In this document: in pieces, positions 54,566 to 63,860 of the stretch
Position numbering within the stretch: the first letter of the stretch is position 1
Layout: each line of letters opens with the position of its first letter
NCBI RefSeq assembly: GCF_905163445.1
Contig: NC_053197.1
Span: 10,292,001 to 10,356,000 of the forward strand
Length of the DNA stretch: 64,000 nt
Reading direction: 5' to 3'
Origin: Pararge aegeria
Taxonomy: Eukaryota; Arthropoda; Insecta; Lepidoptera; Nymphalidae
Notes under the pieces: model-generated
Database searches by the model: none
Seen by the model: only the letters and a program-made list of their open reading frames with translations
What the model was told of the DNA's origin: nothing
Made by a program: the position numbers and the translations under genes

Positions 54566-54996
54566 GCGCTCTACGCAGCTGTACCACATTTATTAATTAG
54601 GTTATATATTATGTAGACATAGTATAGTATATTCGAGCAAATACTTTAATAGTAACCGTGAAGTTACACTATATAGGCTAGAATACGCTCGTTAAAAAAA
54701 TAATTATTTGTTTAATATCTAACATATCCTTCGTCTCATTTTCGTGGAATTACTGTTCTTTCACAGAACAGTGAAATTATTAACTCTGTTAACTTGTTTA
54801 GTCAGTTTGCCAGGTAGTTCTTGTAATTTTGTCAAGTCCGGCTTAAGGCCTATTTTCACCAGCATAACCTTTGGGAAATTTTAGAATGTTCCTCACCTAA
54901 AGATATTGTTTTCTTCCTTGAACCCAAACAAACGTGGCATTCCAGCAATATTTATGTGTGATGTAATGCAATTAGGTTTTCTCATTTTTCAGAAAA
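54566..54996. other. Unassigned DNA
   Basis: No gene or repeat recognised. Confidence 0.4.
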
Positions 54997-55157
54997 ACGG
55001 TAATAAACAACCAAACCCACCTCTATAATCATTGGTACTCGTAGGTAAAAATTATACAAATACTATCTGACACAAGCATAACGGTAATAAACAACCAAAC
55101 CCACCTCTATAATCATTGGTAGGTAAAAAATATACAACTACGATCTGACACAAGCAT
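54997..55157 (+). repeat. Tandem duplication, about 80-bp unit
   Basis: Units 54997-55079 and 55081-55157 both run from ACGGTAATAAACAACCAAAC to GACACAAGCAT. The second lacks six bases (CTCGTA) and differs at a few others. A poly-T run follows. No similarity to other parts of the window. Confidence 0.9.
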
Positions 55158-55486
55158 TTTTTTTTTTTTTGAATTTTGTTTGAATATTTTTTTCATTATA
55201 ACTGCGAATTAGGAGTAGAATTAAAATGAGCCCCAGTTATAAATATTTAAGCTTACAACAAATTAAGATATTGCGGGCTTGGGTGAAAAGCAAGGGAAGA
55301 TAAAATTGCCGCGGGGCGTTTTTAAATTATGCTAACATCACCTACCTAGCTGTAATTTTTGTTGACTTCTTCTTAAAATGTGTGTTTGAAACGTTCATAT
55401 AGCTTTAGTTACAGTTTAGTGAACGTAGTCATCACCACAACATCACTTTAGTGCAAAAATGGAAAAAGATTATTTACTTTTCTCTC
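55158..55486. other. Unassigned DNA
   Basis: No gene or repeat recognised. Confidence 0.35.
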
Positions 55487-55755
55487 TAGTGATAAGGGAT
55501 GATGAAGTCTAACATGGTAGCGGGCTAGCCTCTTAGGGAGTATAGTAGTCATACCCCTAATCTGTTTCTACGCGACATCGCACCGGAGCACTATGCCACT
55601 ATGATGTGGAAACTAGCCATGGCCCAAGTAGCCTACCAGACCAGACCAGAGATAATTCAGAAACAAATTTCCAAATTGCACCTGCAGGGAAACGAACCCG
55701 CGACCTCCTATTTAATTTCACAGCGCTCACAGTTGCGCCAGGGAGGTCGCCAAAA
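55487..55755 (-). mobile_element. SINE-B copy, near full length
   Basis: The plus strand shows reversed segments in order: AGTGATAAGGGATGATGAAG, GGTAGCGGGCTAGCC, TCATACCCCTAATCTGTTTC, TACGCGACATCGCACCGGAG, AACTAGCCATGGCCCAAG, ACCAGACCAGACCAGAG, ACGAACCCGCGACCTCC (B-box area) and AGTTGCGCCAGGGAGGTCGC (A-box end). A 65-codon ORF through it is accidental. Confidence 0.85.
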
Positions 55756-55826
55756 TGCTTGAAACGGTATTACTCTACCAGTCTTTATCTTATTCTTGTT
55801 TAGTTTTGCAAGACTTACATATGACT

Positions 55827-56662
55827 ATAGTCGTAAAAATGTAATAGGCCCGTTTTGACATTTGTCATCGCGACGTAACTAGTTATGGAACCATAAGACT
55901 CTGTACTCGATACTCACGATAAATCAATTTAAGTTTGTATCAGATATCAGTACTGGATTGATATTATTATGTATTGTAAAGTGTTCGTTCGTTCAAAGTA
56001 TTCCTTTAACTTCACAACCAATACGCGTGACTGGCTGTTGATTATACGTCCACTTTTCAACATGTTGAAACAGAGTTAGTACTATATAACAACAAACACA
56101 AAAATCGAGTCAAATCACTATGTTTAAATTAATGTCCAAAATAGAAGAGCCATAGTTAACGTAATAGTAAACAATATATATCAAACTTAAACGAGCGCAC
56201 AGTCAACTTTACAAGATGAGGAACGAAAAACTGCGCAGTGCGCGCGGGGACGCTTCAGTCATGTGCCGCTTGGTCAGATACATCAACTCAGACTCATTAT
56301 TTAGAACCCATTTTGAGAACCAAGTTCATTCGTTGCAGTAAAAATAACTACACAATATTTAATTTCGATATTCAGTAAAAAAATGGTTACAGCTCTAGTA
56401 TAAAAAAAAAAGACTGAGAACGTAACTGTTTTCGGAACGTTTCGCAATAATTATAAATTGCATGCTACTATGAAGTAAGCGCAAAAAGAATACTCGCGAT
56501 ATATTCTTTCGTATTATTTAACGTCCCAAAAAAATTCACGTATTTTTTAAAACACTGTATGTAATTGATTTTTATTTTTTTGTTTCTTTCAGTTTCGTTC
56601 CAAGTTACATTCTATGGTCTTGCACAAATGTCAAAACGGGCCTATTACATTTTTACGACTAT
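55827..56662. mobile_element. 836-bp element with perfect 39-bp terminal inverted repeats
   Basis: 55827-55865 (ATAGTCGTAAAAATGTAATA, then GGCCCGTTTTGACATTTGT) is the exact reverse complement of 56624-56662. The enclosed 758 bp hold no ORF above 60 codons and no similarity to the other repeats here, but include a less AT-rich section at 56200-56300 (GAAAAACTGCGCAGTGCGCG). A non-autonomous cut-and-paste DNA transposon fits best. The target duplication is unclear (AT or TA at the edges). Identical arms suggest a recent insertion or hairpin-driven homogenisation. Confidence 0.8.
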
Positions 56663-57130
56663 GTAGTTTTAATAGAGCTTTGACTTTATACGACAAGATT
56701 CATGATTCAGATTCATGCACGTTCGAAATCCAGAGGTCGTTTTCGAGTAACGTAACACTTTAGGTAACATCAGAGTATTCGATGCGAGTAGCCAAAAGAG
56801 TATGTCCAAAATTATAAAAAAATATATAAATTTGAATTAACCATGCTAGTTCATCAACTCAATTTCGACTCGACTTAAATGAATGCATTAAAATGTTAGC
56901 TTTATATTACATGACAATATCAAGTAAATAGTTGTACTACGGTACGGTACAATTGTCATATATTTATTTTCAAAAAAAAAAAATTTGATTCAATCATTTA
57001 CACAAGTAAGCGCACGTATTTGTTTATTTTATAGGCAAATGCCATAAAAAAGACGTTTTGGTTTTAGATTTTTTTTTATTTCGATTCCCATACTGGTGTC
57101 GCATCGTAGGAAGTAAAATCGCTCATATCT
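56663..57130. other. Repeat-poor island II, left edge
   Basis: No repeat family of the window and no gene recognised. Confidence 0.4.
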
Positions 57131-57272
57131 AGCAAGAATTTCATTATAATGACAAAATAGGGTACTTCAATTTCGTTGTGAGATAACGCGCGTGGCCGAG
57201 ATTGTTGTTAGCTCCAACTTGAGGCCACTTTGACCCGCGGCCCGTGAACAACGCAAACATTCTCATTAAACT
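57131..57272 (-). repeat. Mirror block F, copy 2
   Basis: Inverted counterpart of 31957-32098, 121 of 142 positions identical, gap-free. Like copy 1 it is embedded in repeat-free DNA. Confidence 0.8.
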
Positions 57273-59191
57273 TCGTCCAGAGTACGATAATATTTGTGTA
57301 CTTAATTGAATGCAAAATACATGAAATATCTTCGCGTGCGTGAGTTATGTTGTAGCAATGAGAAATTTTCTGTTAAGCAGAATTGAATGCTGTTGGCATG
57401 TTACAGCCGCGTGCAGATGTTATGTTTGCCCACAAGCCTTTCATTTTTTTTACTATGTTTTAATAGTGTTTTAACGCTAACGTCAAATTATTCGGTTTTA
57501 TTAAAGTATTAGTAGGTATATTAAAAAATAACTTCCGGTGAAAGCCCGTTTCCTATAACTAATCTATGTGTAATTTGCTGATAAGTTGCTTAGCAAAGTT
57601 TTTATTTATTAAATAGTGCTGTAGTAGTTTGATATTTTATGACAATAACAACGTTGCTAAGTTATACAGCTATAGATTACGGATAGATTGAATACTGAAA
57701 ATGGACGTAACTGGATGACTTAACGTTTTTTAATTTAAGTACCGATAGCAACAAGGCTGATAAGACTAAAAAACTACAAAGATGTTGTCGTCCATGGATA
57801 TTGTGCGTTATCTGTGGTCACGCGGGTGGCAGCATTGAACAAGTGGCGCGTTTGGCGCGCGCTTTAATGTTAAACGGGTGGTACGACGGCTGTAGAAATG
57901 GCGGCAAGGCGGGACCTGTTTCCCGTCAATTGCAAAAAATGTTGTAAGCATATAGTGAAAAATATCAGTATCCTCGGTATTGTATTAAAGCTTATTTAAT
58001 AAAAGATTACCGTTCGTATTGAGCCTGGAGCAGTTTGGATTTTGTAGTCCTACAAACGGTTATTCCTGTGCCGTCCTATTTATTGTAATGTTCAGATATA
58101 TCAATTGCATTCTATAAATATGTATTAGCATAACTCCTGCTAAAAGAACATTACTGTGCCTACCTGCATATTGATGTAAATTAATAAATGGTGTATGTTT
58201 TAGATTGTCTTTTAATAGGTATACTTTTAAACATCAAGGTTTTATGCATTTTAATTTATATCATTATTCTGTACGTGAGTTTGTCACCCAATCTCCCAAA
58301 TCTGTCCACTTCGAAGAATTTTTTTTGTATATTTCAACGTGTCGATGGATGTTTTGAAATCACAATTGGACCCGGTAGATGGAGTCTAGTTACCGGGTCC
58401 TAGCATAATTAAAAGTTTTAATTATAAAGAGTAAAAAGGTATGTTTTTCATTGAATTTATATGTAAAATTTTATATTTTTTCATTATCTTTTTTGTAGTT
58501 TACTTTTCCTGATTGCATATTTAACGAAACGATTGGATTCGTCGTGCATAAAACACATTGATGAAATACTTTTTGGACGAATAAAGCCGCGATAAAATGA
58601 CATTCAGTTTTGTAACAATTGATTCATCGGAATATATCGATTATTTTGACCGAGAATAATCTTAATCAAAGTTACAAAAAAAACAAAAACAAATTAATAT
58701 TAACGACGGATTGACAGGTTACCTGCACAAACTTCTAACTTACGCGAATATGCGAAAACGTCCCTTATCTGTTTATTCTTAAGGCGAATAAAACTGCAAT
58801 GATAGGGTTACGAGTTGCGCCAAACGTCCATAGTCATCTAAAGGTCAAACGTTTTTATTTTTTCGTTTCCTAGGTTTAGTAAAAACGGGGGTACTAAGAT
58901 AACTAATACCTGTTTTCACTAACGACGAACAAGATAATGTCTAAATAAGTTAAGCCTAATTTGAGAATACAGCTTATACATAAAATTTTCACCAAAAGAT
59001 ATCTCCTAATAGTTGGTGAAATGTTGTTTAGAGAAAACGGGCATAAGAAATATACCTACGTATTTATTTTGTATCGCTACTTTCTTACTCGTTGTTAATT
59101 TTATCAATCGCGTAACCAGAGAGCCTAACTGGTTAAAAATATTACAAATTAAGTCAATATCACTGCATAAAGCAATTCGTATTATGTTAGC
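57273..59191. other. Repeat-poor island II, interior with CpG-rich patch
   Basis: 1.9 kb free of the window's repeat families. 57790-57930 is strikingly GC/CpG-rich for this sequence (TGGCGCGTTTGGCGCGCGCT, GGTGGTACGACGGCTG, GAAATGGCGGCAAGGCGG). No ORF there resembles a protein. 58350-58400 has the small inverted words GGACCCGGTAGA/TTACCGGGTCC. Regulatory function is inferred only. Confidence 0.4.
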
Positions 59192-59320
59192 GCTATGAAT
59201 TGTCCAGTAGACCAATATTGGAAAAGCACTCGACTATGCGCTAACGAGATGCGGGTCTAATGAACTTGAAATCCCGTGCTTCCATTTTGTATAATGGACA
59301 CTAACGTGGAACTATGAAAG
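59192..59320 (-). repeat. Mirror block E, copy 2
   Basis: Reverse complement of 31125-31253 with one difference in 129. Weak similarity may continue outward: GGATTTGAA and TTGTATTG words recur in order on the far side, and AATATCAC on the near side. Confidence 0.85.
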
Positions 59321-59404
59321 GCTGGATTTGAACACAGATTTATTTGTATTGTTTGGTAGGTGAGATATTCCTCTACCATGTTCCTTTTGTAATACTAAGG
59401 AGTT
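59321..59404. other. Unassigned DNA
   Basis: No distinct feature beyond the possible extension of block E. Confidence 0.35.
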
Positions 59405-59690
59405 ATGACCCATTGGTCTAGTGTTTAGCGTGTTCGACAAAGAATCTTGGTTCCCGATGTCTTAATTCCCACTCAGGCCATTAAAATATGATATATTTTT
59501 TTCCTAACAGGAAACTTTCAATTGACTAGCTTAATTAGCAATGAAGCTGTCCAACCCCATACCTCGAAGAGCACGTTAATCCGCCGGTCCAAGTTTGTCA
59601 CCAACATGTGATAATAAACAAACGGTAAACCCCGCTAACTACGTGTTAACTTTAGGCACTGAAAACCCTGTCTGGAAGATAATAGGCTGA
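59405..59690 (+). mobile_element. SINE-D copy
   Basis: GACCCATTGGTCTAGTGTTTAGCG (A-box type), GGTTCCCGATGTCTTAATTC (poor B box), CCCATACCTCGAAGAGCACG, TTAATCCGCCGGTCC, ACATGTGATAATAAACAAACGG. The 18030-18300 copy has the same order. Confidence 0.5.
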
Positions 59691-59713
59691 TAATAATAGT
59701 ACCTGTCTTGTAC

Positions 59714-59759
59714 TTTGTATTTTAAACGCAAAAATAGGTTTTTGCGTTTAAAATACAAA
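59714..59759. repeat. Perfect 21-bp-arm hairpin
   Basis: Arms 59714-59734 and 59739-59759 are exact reverse complements with loop TAGG. It lies 24 bp after the SINE-D end. Confidence 0.9.
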
Positions 59760-60053
59760 TCTAAAATAAAGCTGTTAAATTAAAAATACATTATTATTTT
59801 AAAAGTTAGCTTGGCGATTGTAATTTCAGACCACTTAAGATAAGGTTGGAACAACGCGATTGACCAGTGCAGTGTTCGCGGTCACTTGAATATTTGCGTC
59901 CTACTTGCAACCAATGAGAAGACTTGCTTAAATAAACGCATTGTATGATTGGTCATAAAGCATGCAACCACGAACGTGGGTTAGACGCTTTTATTTAAGT
60001 TGCCCTAGCTTTTGAAGTGAAAGGCTTAATCATATATAAAAGTAGGGTGGTTT
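59760..60053. other. Unassigned DNA
   Basis: No repeat. 59845-60000 is compositionally complex, with ACCAATGA and ATGATTGGTC (CCAAT-type words on both strands). Confidence 0.35.
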
Positions 60054-60180
60054 GAAACGGTGATAACCTAGTGGTTAGGGCTCCAGGGTCCAGTCTCCTT
60101 TTTCAAGCGGACTGAGTTCAATCAACGGCACGCTTTTCTAATTTTTCTGAACTATGTGCTTTTCAATTCAAGCAATGAAC
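60054..60180 (+). mobile_element. SINE-C-related copy
   Basis: GAAACGGTGATAACCTAGTGG (A box), GACTGAGTTCAATCAACGGCA (B-box area), CTTTTCTAATTTTTCTGAAC, TATGTGCTTTTCAATTCAAGC. Its 3' half is replaced by an (ACT/ATT)n run and the tail-family stub that follows. Confidence 0.6.
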
Positions 60181-60194
60181 TATTACTATTACTA

Positions 60195-60305
60195 TTATTA
60201 GGTTCTCTGGACCAGATCGCTTCAAGCGATAAGGCCACCTTTGTGCATATGTTTTTTATTATCGTTTCTATTTGTATGTGCAATAAAGACTACTTCTTCT
60301 TCTAT
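60195..60305 (+). mobile_element. LINE 3'-end stub (tail family), plus strand
   Basis: GATCGCTTCAAGCGATAAGG, CCACCTTTGTGCATATG, TTTTTTATTATCGTTTC, GTATGTGCAATAAAGACTAC and a (TTC)n end. This is the only plus-strand copy and shows the AATAAA signal clearly. Confidence 0.65.
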
Positions 60306-60654
60306 TACCTAATAGAGGAGACCCTGTAGTGGGCCGGTAATGGGTTAATTAAGACGCAGATGATAAAGCAAGATTGTGCAAGGCCGGTATTTTTTTGTGC
60401 TATAAAGATTCTAGCTCCATGTTCCATTTGTAATGATGCATGGCTGATGTGCTTTTTGATAAAGCATAATCCGGTGTATATTTGCATGCGGTAGGTAAGT
60501 ATTTGGCAATATTGCTAAGTGGATACACATTTACACCGGCCGTTGGCTTTCTCGTCAATATTTTACCATTTATGAGGTCATATTGTTACATAACGGCATA
60601 CGAATAATACCATTTCGACGTAGTCCATTGACTTTTTAAAAGTTTTTTTCATTC
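60306..60654. other. Unassigned DNA
   Basis: AATAGAGGAGACCCTGTAGTG and GGGCCGGTAATGGGTTAAT at 60311-60348 are a short SINE-C 3' signature. Nothing else is recognised. Confidence 0.45.
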
Positions 60655-60830
60655 CCCTAAAAGTTAACCCTTCACTGAAATCTTAACCGGTGGTAAGTTA
60701 TGATGATATAAAATAATAACAGACTAACCTTGTAAGGGGAAACTTTACCAAGCCTTTAGCCCCGATCAGTCACTTCCGATGAATCTTTGTGCCAGTTAGG
60801 CTATTGCACTTATTATAAAACTAACTTAAC
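60655..60830 (-). mobile_element. SINE-B remnant
   Basis: The plus strand shows AAAAGTTAACCCTTCACTGA, CCGGTGGTAAGTTATGATGA, CAGACTAACCTTGTAAGGGG and CCCGATCAGTCACTTCCG, the reversed 3' half of the family in strongly diverged form. Confidence 0.55.
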
Positions 60831-60869
60831 TTCAAGCAATCATACTGACATGTTTCGTCTATGATTGTT

Positions 60870-61250
60870 ATCAGTTCATCATCATCATCGAATCAACCGA
60901 TTGACGTCCACGTTCACGTTCCAAACTCCACGATTCTGGGCCGCTTGTATCCAGCGGCTCCCCGCGACTCGCTTAATGTCATCCGTCCACCTGGTTGGGG
61001 GTCGACCAACGCTACGCTTACCGGGTGCGGGGTTGCCACTCCAACTACTTGGAACCCCAACGACCATCGTTTCTCCGAACTATGTGCCCCGCCCATCGCC
61101 ACTTCAGCTTCGCGACTCGTTGAGCTATGTCGGTAACTTTAGTTCTTCTACGGATCTCCTCATTTATGATGTGATCACGTAGAGATTCTCCTAACAAAGC
61201 TCTTTCCATCGCTCGCTGAGTGACTCTGAGCCTTCTTATTAGGCCCATAG
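60870..61250 (-). pseudogene. RTE-type reverse transcriptase C-terminus
   Basis: Minus-strand frames carry RVTQRAMERALLGESLRDHI, IRRRTKVTDIAQRVAKLKWR, WAGHIVRRNDGRWGSK, and in a second frame GKRSVGRPPTRWTDDIKRVA and GSRWIQAAQNRGVWN. This is the diagnostic end of RTE-class endonuclease/reverse transcriptases of Lepidoptera (R-V--L--RW-GH--RR.DGRW, then GRPPTRW-DDI). At least one frameshift separates the two parts, and the RT core is missing. The 91- and 105-codon plus-strand ORFs are antisense readings. Confidence 0.85.
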
Positions 61251-62119
61251 TTATCTATTGCTAAACAGGATTACGAAATTAGAAATATTATATAAAAAAG
61301 GCCCGCTCGGTCTGCCTGAACAACAGAACGTGCCGACTCAACGGAGATCCGTAAATGCTAGAATCCAGAACGGAGCTCGAATAAACTCAGCCGGATTTGC
61401 CGATCGGCACGAGTCGACTGAAAGCCATACGTATGTAGTCGTTGCTTTGAATCGGTTTTGTTACCCAACAGAAATGCCGAATCTAATGTGCCAAGTTATA
61501 TATTGTGTAACAGATTTAGCTTTAGAAAAGGTATCAACTTACTAAAATCAAAACACAAGACCAAAATTTTCGCTAACACAAAGTACACAGTACACGCAAC
61601 ATACCTAAAAGTACATAGGTTGCCTAAAACCTGGATATCTTTAATTTTGCCATTGCTTATTTTCGTTTAAGTTTTGTTTTTATTTTCTCTCCTAAATTAA
61701 TTAATGAATCAATTCTTTGATAGAATTTTTATTTATTTTTCAGGACCTATTCTGAGCTTATGTATTCCAGTACAATATAAAAGAAGATTGATTTTTGATT
61801 GAGATTTGAAAGATTGACTAGCTTTGGAAGGATGCAAGGAACCATTTTTATTCATTCCATTCATGGAGACAAGTGTGACCTACAACCTGTATGTAAAAAA
61901 TTCTCGCTCGTGCATTACGCAAAGTTGAAAAATTTTACTTTTTATATACCACGTGAACGTTTTCAGGTAGGTAACCTTCTGGTATAAAAAGTATTCCTCA
62001 GGATGCAAGCTATCCTTGTACAAAATTTCATCAATATCCATACTATGATGGACGAGTCGAACATCTGTTTGTTTATTTGATATTTACTAACAACTAAACA
62101 TAGCTACACTTTCGCATTT
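61251..62119. other. Unassigned DNA, with a possible Helitron scrap
   Basis: 61290-61440 is less AT-rich and holds a 95-codon ORF without ATG start or known similarity. 61975-62090 (GGTATAAAAAGTATTCCTCA, CAAAATTTCATCAATATCC) resembles the interior of a common Helitron-like repeat. Confidence 0.35.
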
Positions 62120-62167
62120 AAAATATAAGTGTGGAGTGTGGAAATCCACACTCCACACTTATATTTT
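62120..62167. repeat. Perfect 23-bp-arm hairpin flanked by TTTCGCA
   Basis: Arms 62120-62142 and 62145-62167 are exact reverse complements around AA. The word TTTCGCA occurs directly before (62110-62116) and at the right edge (62165-62171). A short palindromic insertion with a 7-bp target duplication is one reading. Confidence 0.9.
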
Positions 62168-62440
62168 CGCAAAGTTAAAGTGCCAGTGGACGGAGCACAT
62201 AGCTCGGTGAACTGACGGATGTTGGGGTTCCAGGTGCTGGAATGGCAACCTCGCAAACCTACTGGAATGGTATATGTATCGCTGGTAGACAACTCCATGA
62301 CATAGACGGATGACATCAAGCGAGTCGCAGGGAGCCGCTGCACCCAAGGTGCACAAGACCGTGGTATTTGGTACTCCTTACAAAAGACGTGTGGTTAGCA
62401 GTGGACTTCCCTTCGTTGACATGATGATGGATTTAGTGAC
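62168..62440 (+). pseudogene. RTE-type reverse transcriptase C-terminus, second copy
   Basis: The plus strand encodes pieces of the same C-terminus in several frames: AKLKCQWTEHIA, a GSRCWNGN area, then MTSSESQGAA..-type readings where the other copy has DDIKRVAGSRW, followed by nucleotides CAAGACCGTGGTATTTGGTA. It is opposite in orientation to 60870-61250, much more damaged, and enters directly from a perfect hairpin. Confidence 0.7.
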
Positions 62441-63179
62441 ATGAATTTAGTTGATATGATGATGGATCTAGTCCAATACCAGATCTACACTACTCATCCA
62501 AAGTAGATATTTGTTGACAGAAGTATTCGTTAATCGATCTAAATGGATGAATATCCTCGCCGGACGTTGACTCGCTCGTCAATATTTTATGAGTTTGTTC
62601 CCCGACTGAATTTGCATGATGAAACATTTTCTATTACGAAGAGATTTGAACGGTTCAAATTTACTTATTTAAGTACGTAGTCTTTTCTAACATTTATTAT
62701 ATTTTTATTTATCTATCTTTTGAAAAGTTACCTCTCATTTATAATCTCATATAGGTACTAATTGGTTTTTTAGAAAAACCAACAGGCTATAGGCTACATA
62801 ATTAACGGCAGACTTTCATTAATGAATTTATTGGCCTTTCAAAGTTCATGAATAGCCTATAACAGTCCACTGCTGGACTAATCTTCTTAAAGTGCCAGTT
62901 CTTTTGAATCTGAACTGAATCTGAACTGCGATCATTGTGGCAACTTGTATTTTTGATGCCACGGCTATGAATAAGGATCAAGTTTTCTTTTTCCTAACCA
63001 GTGCTTTGTATGCCAAGATGTTCTTCTTGGTCTAAAAATCTACGCCTGTATGATGAGCTTTACTAGGACCTATTTTGGCTTCTCATTATAAGGTTGAGAT
63101 ATTCAAGCTTTCTTATCTTTACTAAATGTACCTACTTACAACTTCTGGTTTTGTCTTTACGGGACTTAGCATGGCTACT
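62441..63179. other. Unassigned DNA
   Basis: No gene recognised. GACATGATGATGGAT recurs nearby (62415-62470) as a small direct repeat. Confidence 0.4.
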
Positions 63180-63625
63180 TTTGGCTGGACTAATGGCGTC
63201 TCCAAATCCAAGGGTTTGCTTATGATCAACATGCTGGTCAGGCGGGTTGGTGATCGCAGTAGGTGAAAGAAAGAAAAGAAAGAAAAAACATTTATTCATG
63301 TTAAGTGTTACAAACAGTACATCTTATAATAATAAAGTAAAAACATAGTATACAACATACAATGGCTGTGTATAACACTAGACAGAAAGGGTGTACAGCT
63401 CAGCATTTGCCATGCATTGTACATAAGTACATGCATGCCGCTGATTTTCAGCTGAGACCCGAGTGACGATACGATGGTATGGACGATACGAGGTGGTAGT
63501 AGTAGCACAGAGAACGCTGCTGCCCGATCTCCTTTTTATTCCCTTAGTCGCCTCTTACGACACCCAGAAGACAGGGGTGCTGACAACTGTATTTTTATAT
63601 GCCCTCAGCACAAGGCGCCTACCAA
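63180..63625 (-). mobile_element. LINE 3' UTR-like segment
   Basis: Plus strand: GGCGGGTTGGTGATCGCAGTA, an A/G-rich run, AAACATTTATTCATGTTAAG (reversed AATAAA end), then ATCTCCTTTTTATTCCCTTAG and TCGCCTCTTACGACACCCAG. TAGTCGCCTCTTACGACA is a hallmark phrase of a common lepidopteran LINE 3' UTR. No coding part is present. The segment before 63260 may be a second module. Confidence 0.5.
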
Positions 63626-63734
63626 AGTTGTATTAAATTGAAATGTGAGTTCAATAGTTTTATTTCAATAAAATTTGCCGTGAATTTATTTGTTGTTATC
63701 CTTTTTTTTAAATAATTTAGTGTGGTAATATACT

Positions 63735-63860
63735 TATAATACGTAATATACTTATAATACAGACAAACACCCAGACAATGAAAAACAGTAATTTTCATCA
63801 CACAAACATTTTCCAGCTGTGGGAATCGAACCCACAACTGGAAAATGTTTGTGTACAGGA
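63735..63860. mobile_element. SINE-A fragment folded back on itself
   Basis: The minus-strand SINE-A body (ATTTTCATCACACAAACATTTTC reversed; CAGACAAACACCCAGACAATG) runs into its B box, and then the complement of the same part follows. Arms 63800-63823 and 63831-63854 (24 bp, one mismatch) flank the loop AATCGAA, part of the B box. A normal SINE-A has no such palindrome. Confidence 0.85.

Noticed and set aside
60861..61182. 91- and 105-codon plus-strand ORFs
   Set aside because: They are antisense to the RTE reverse transcriptase C-terminus, whose minus-strand motifs are unmistakable.
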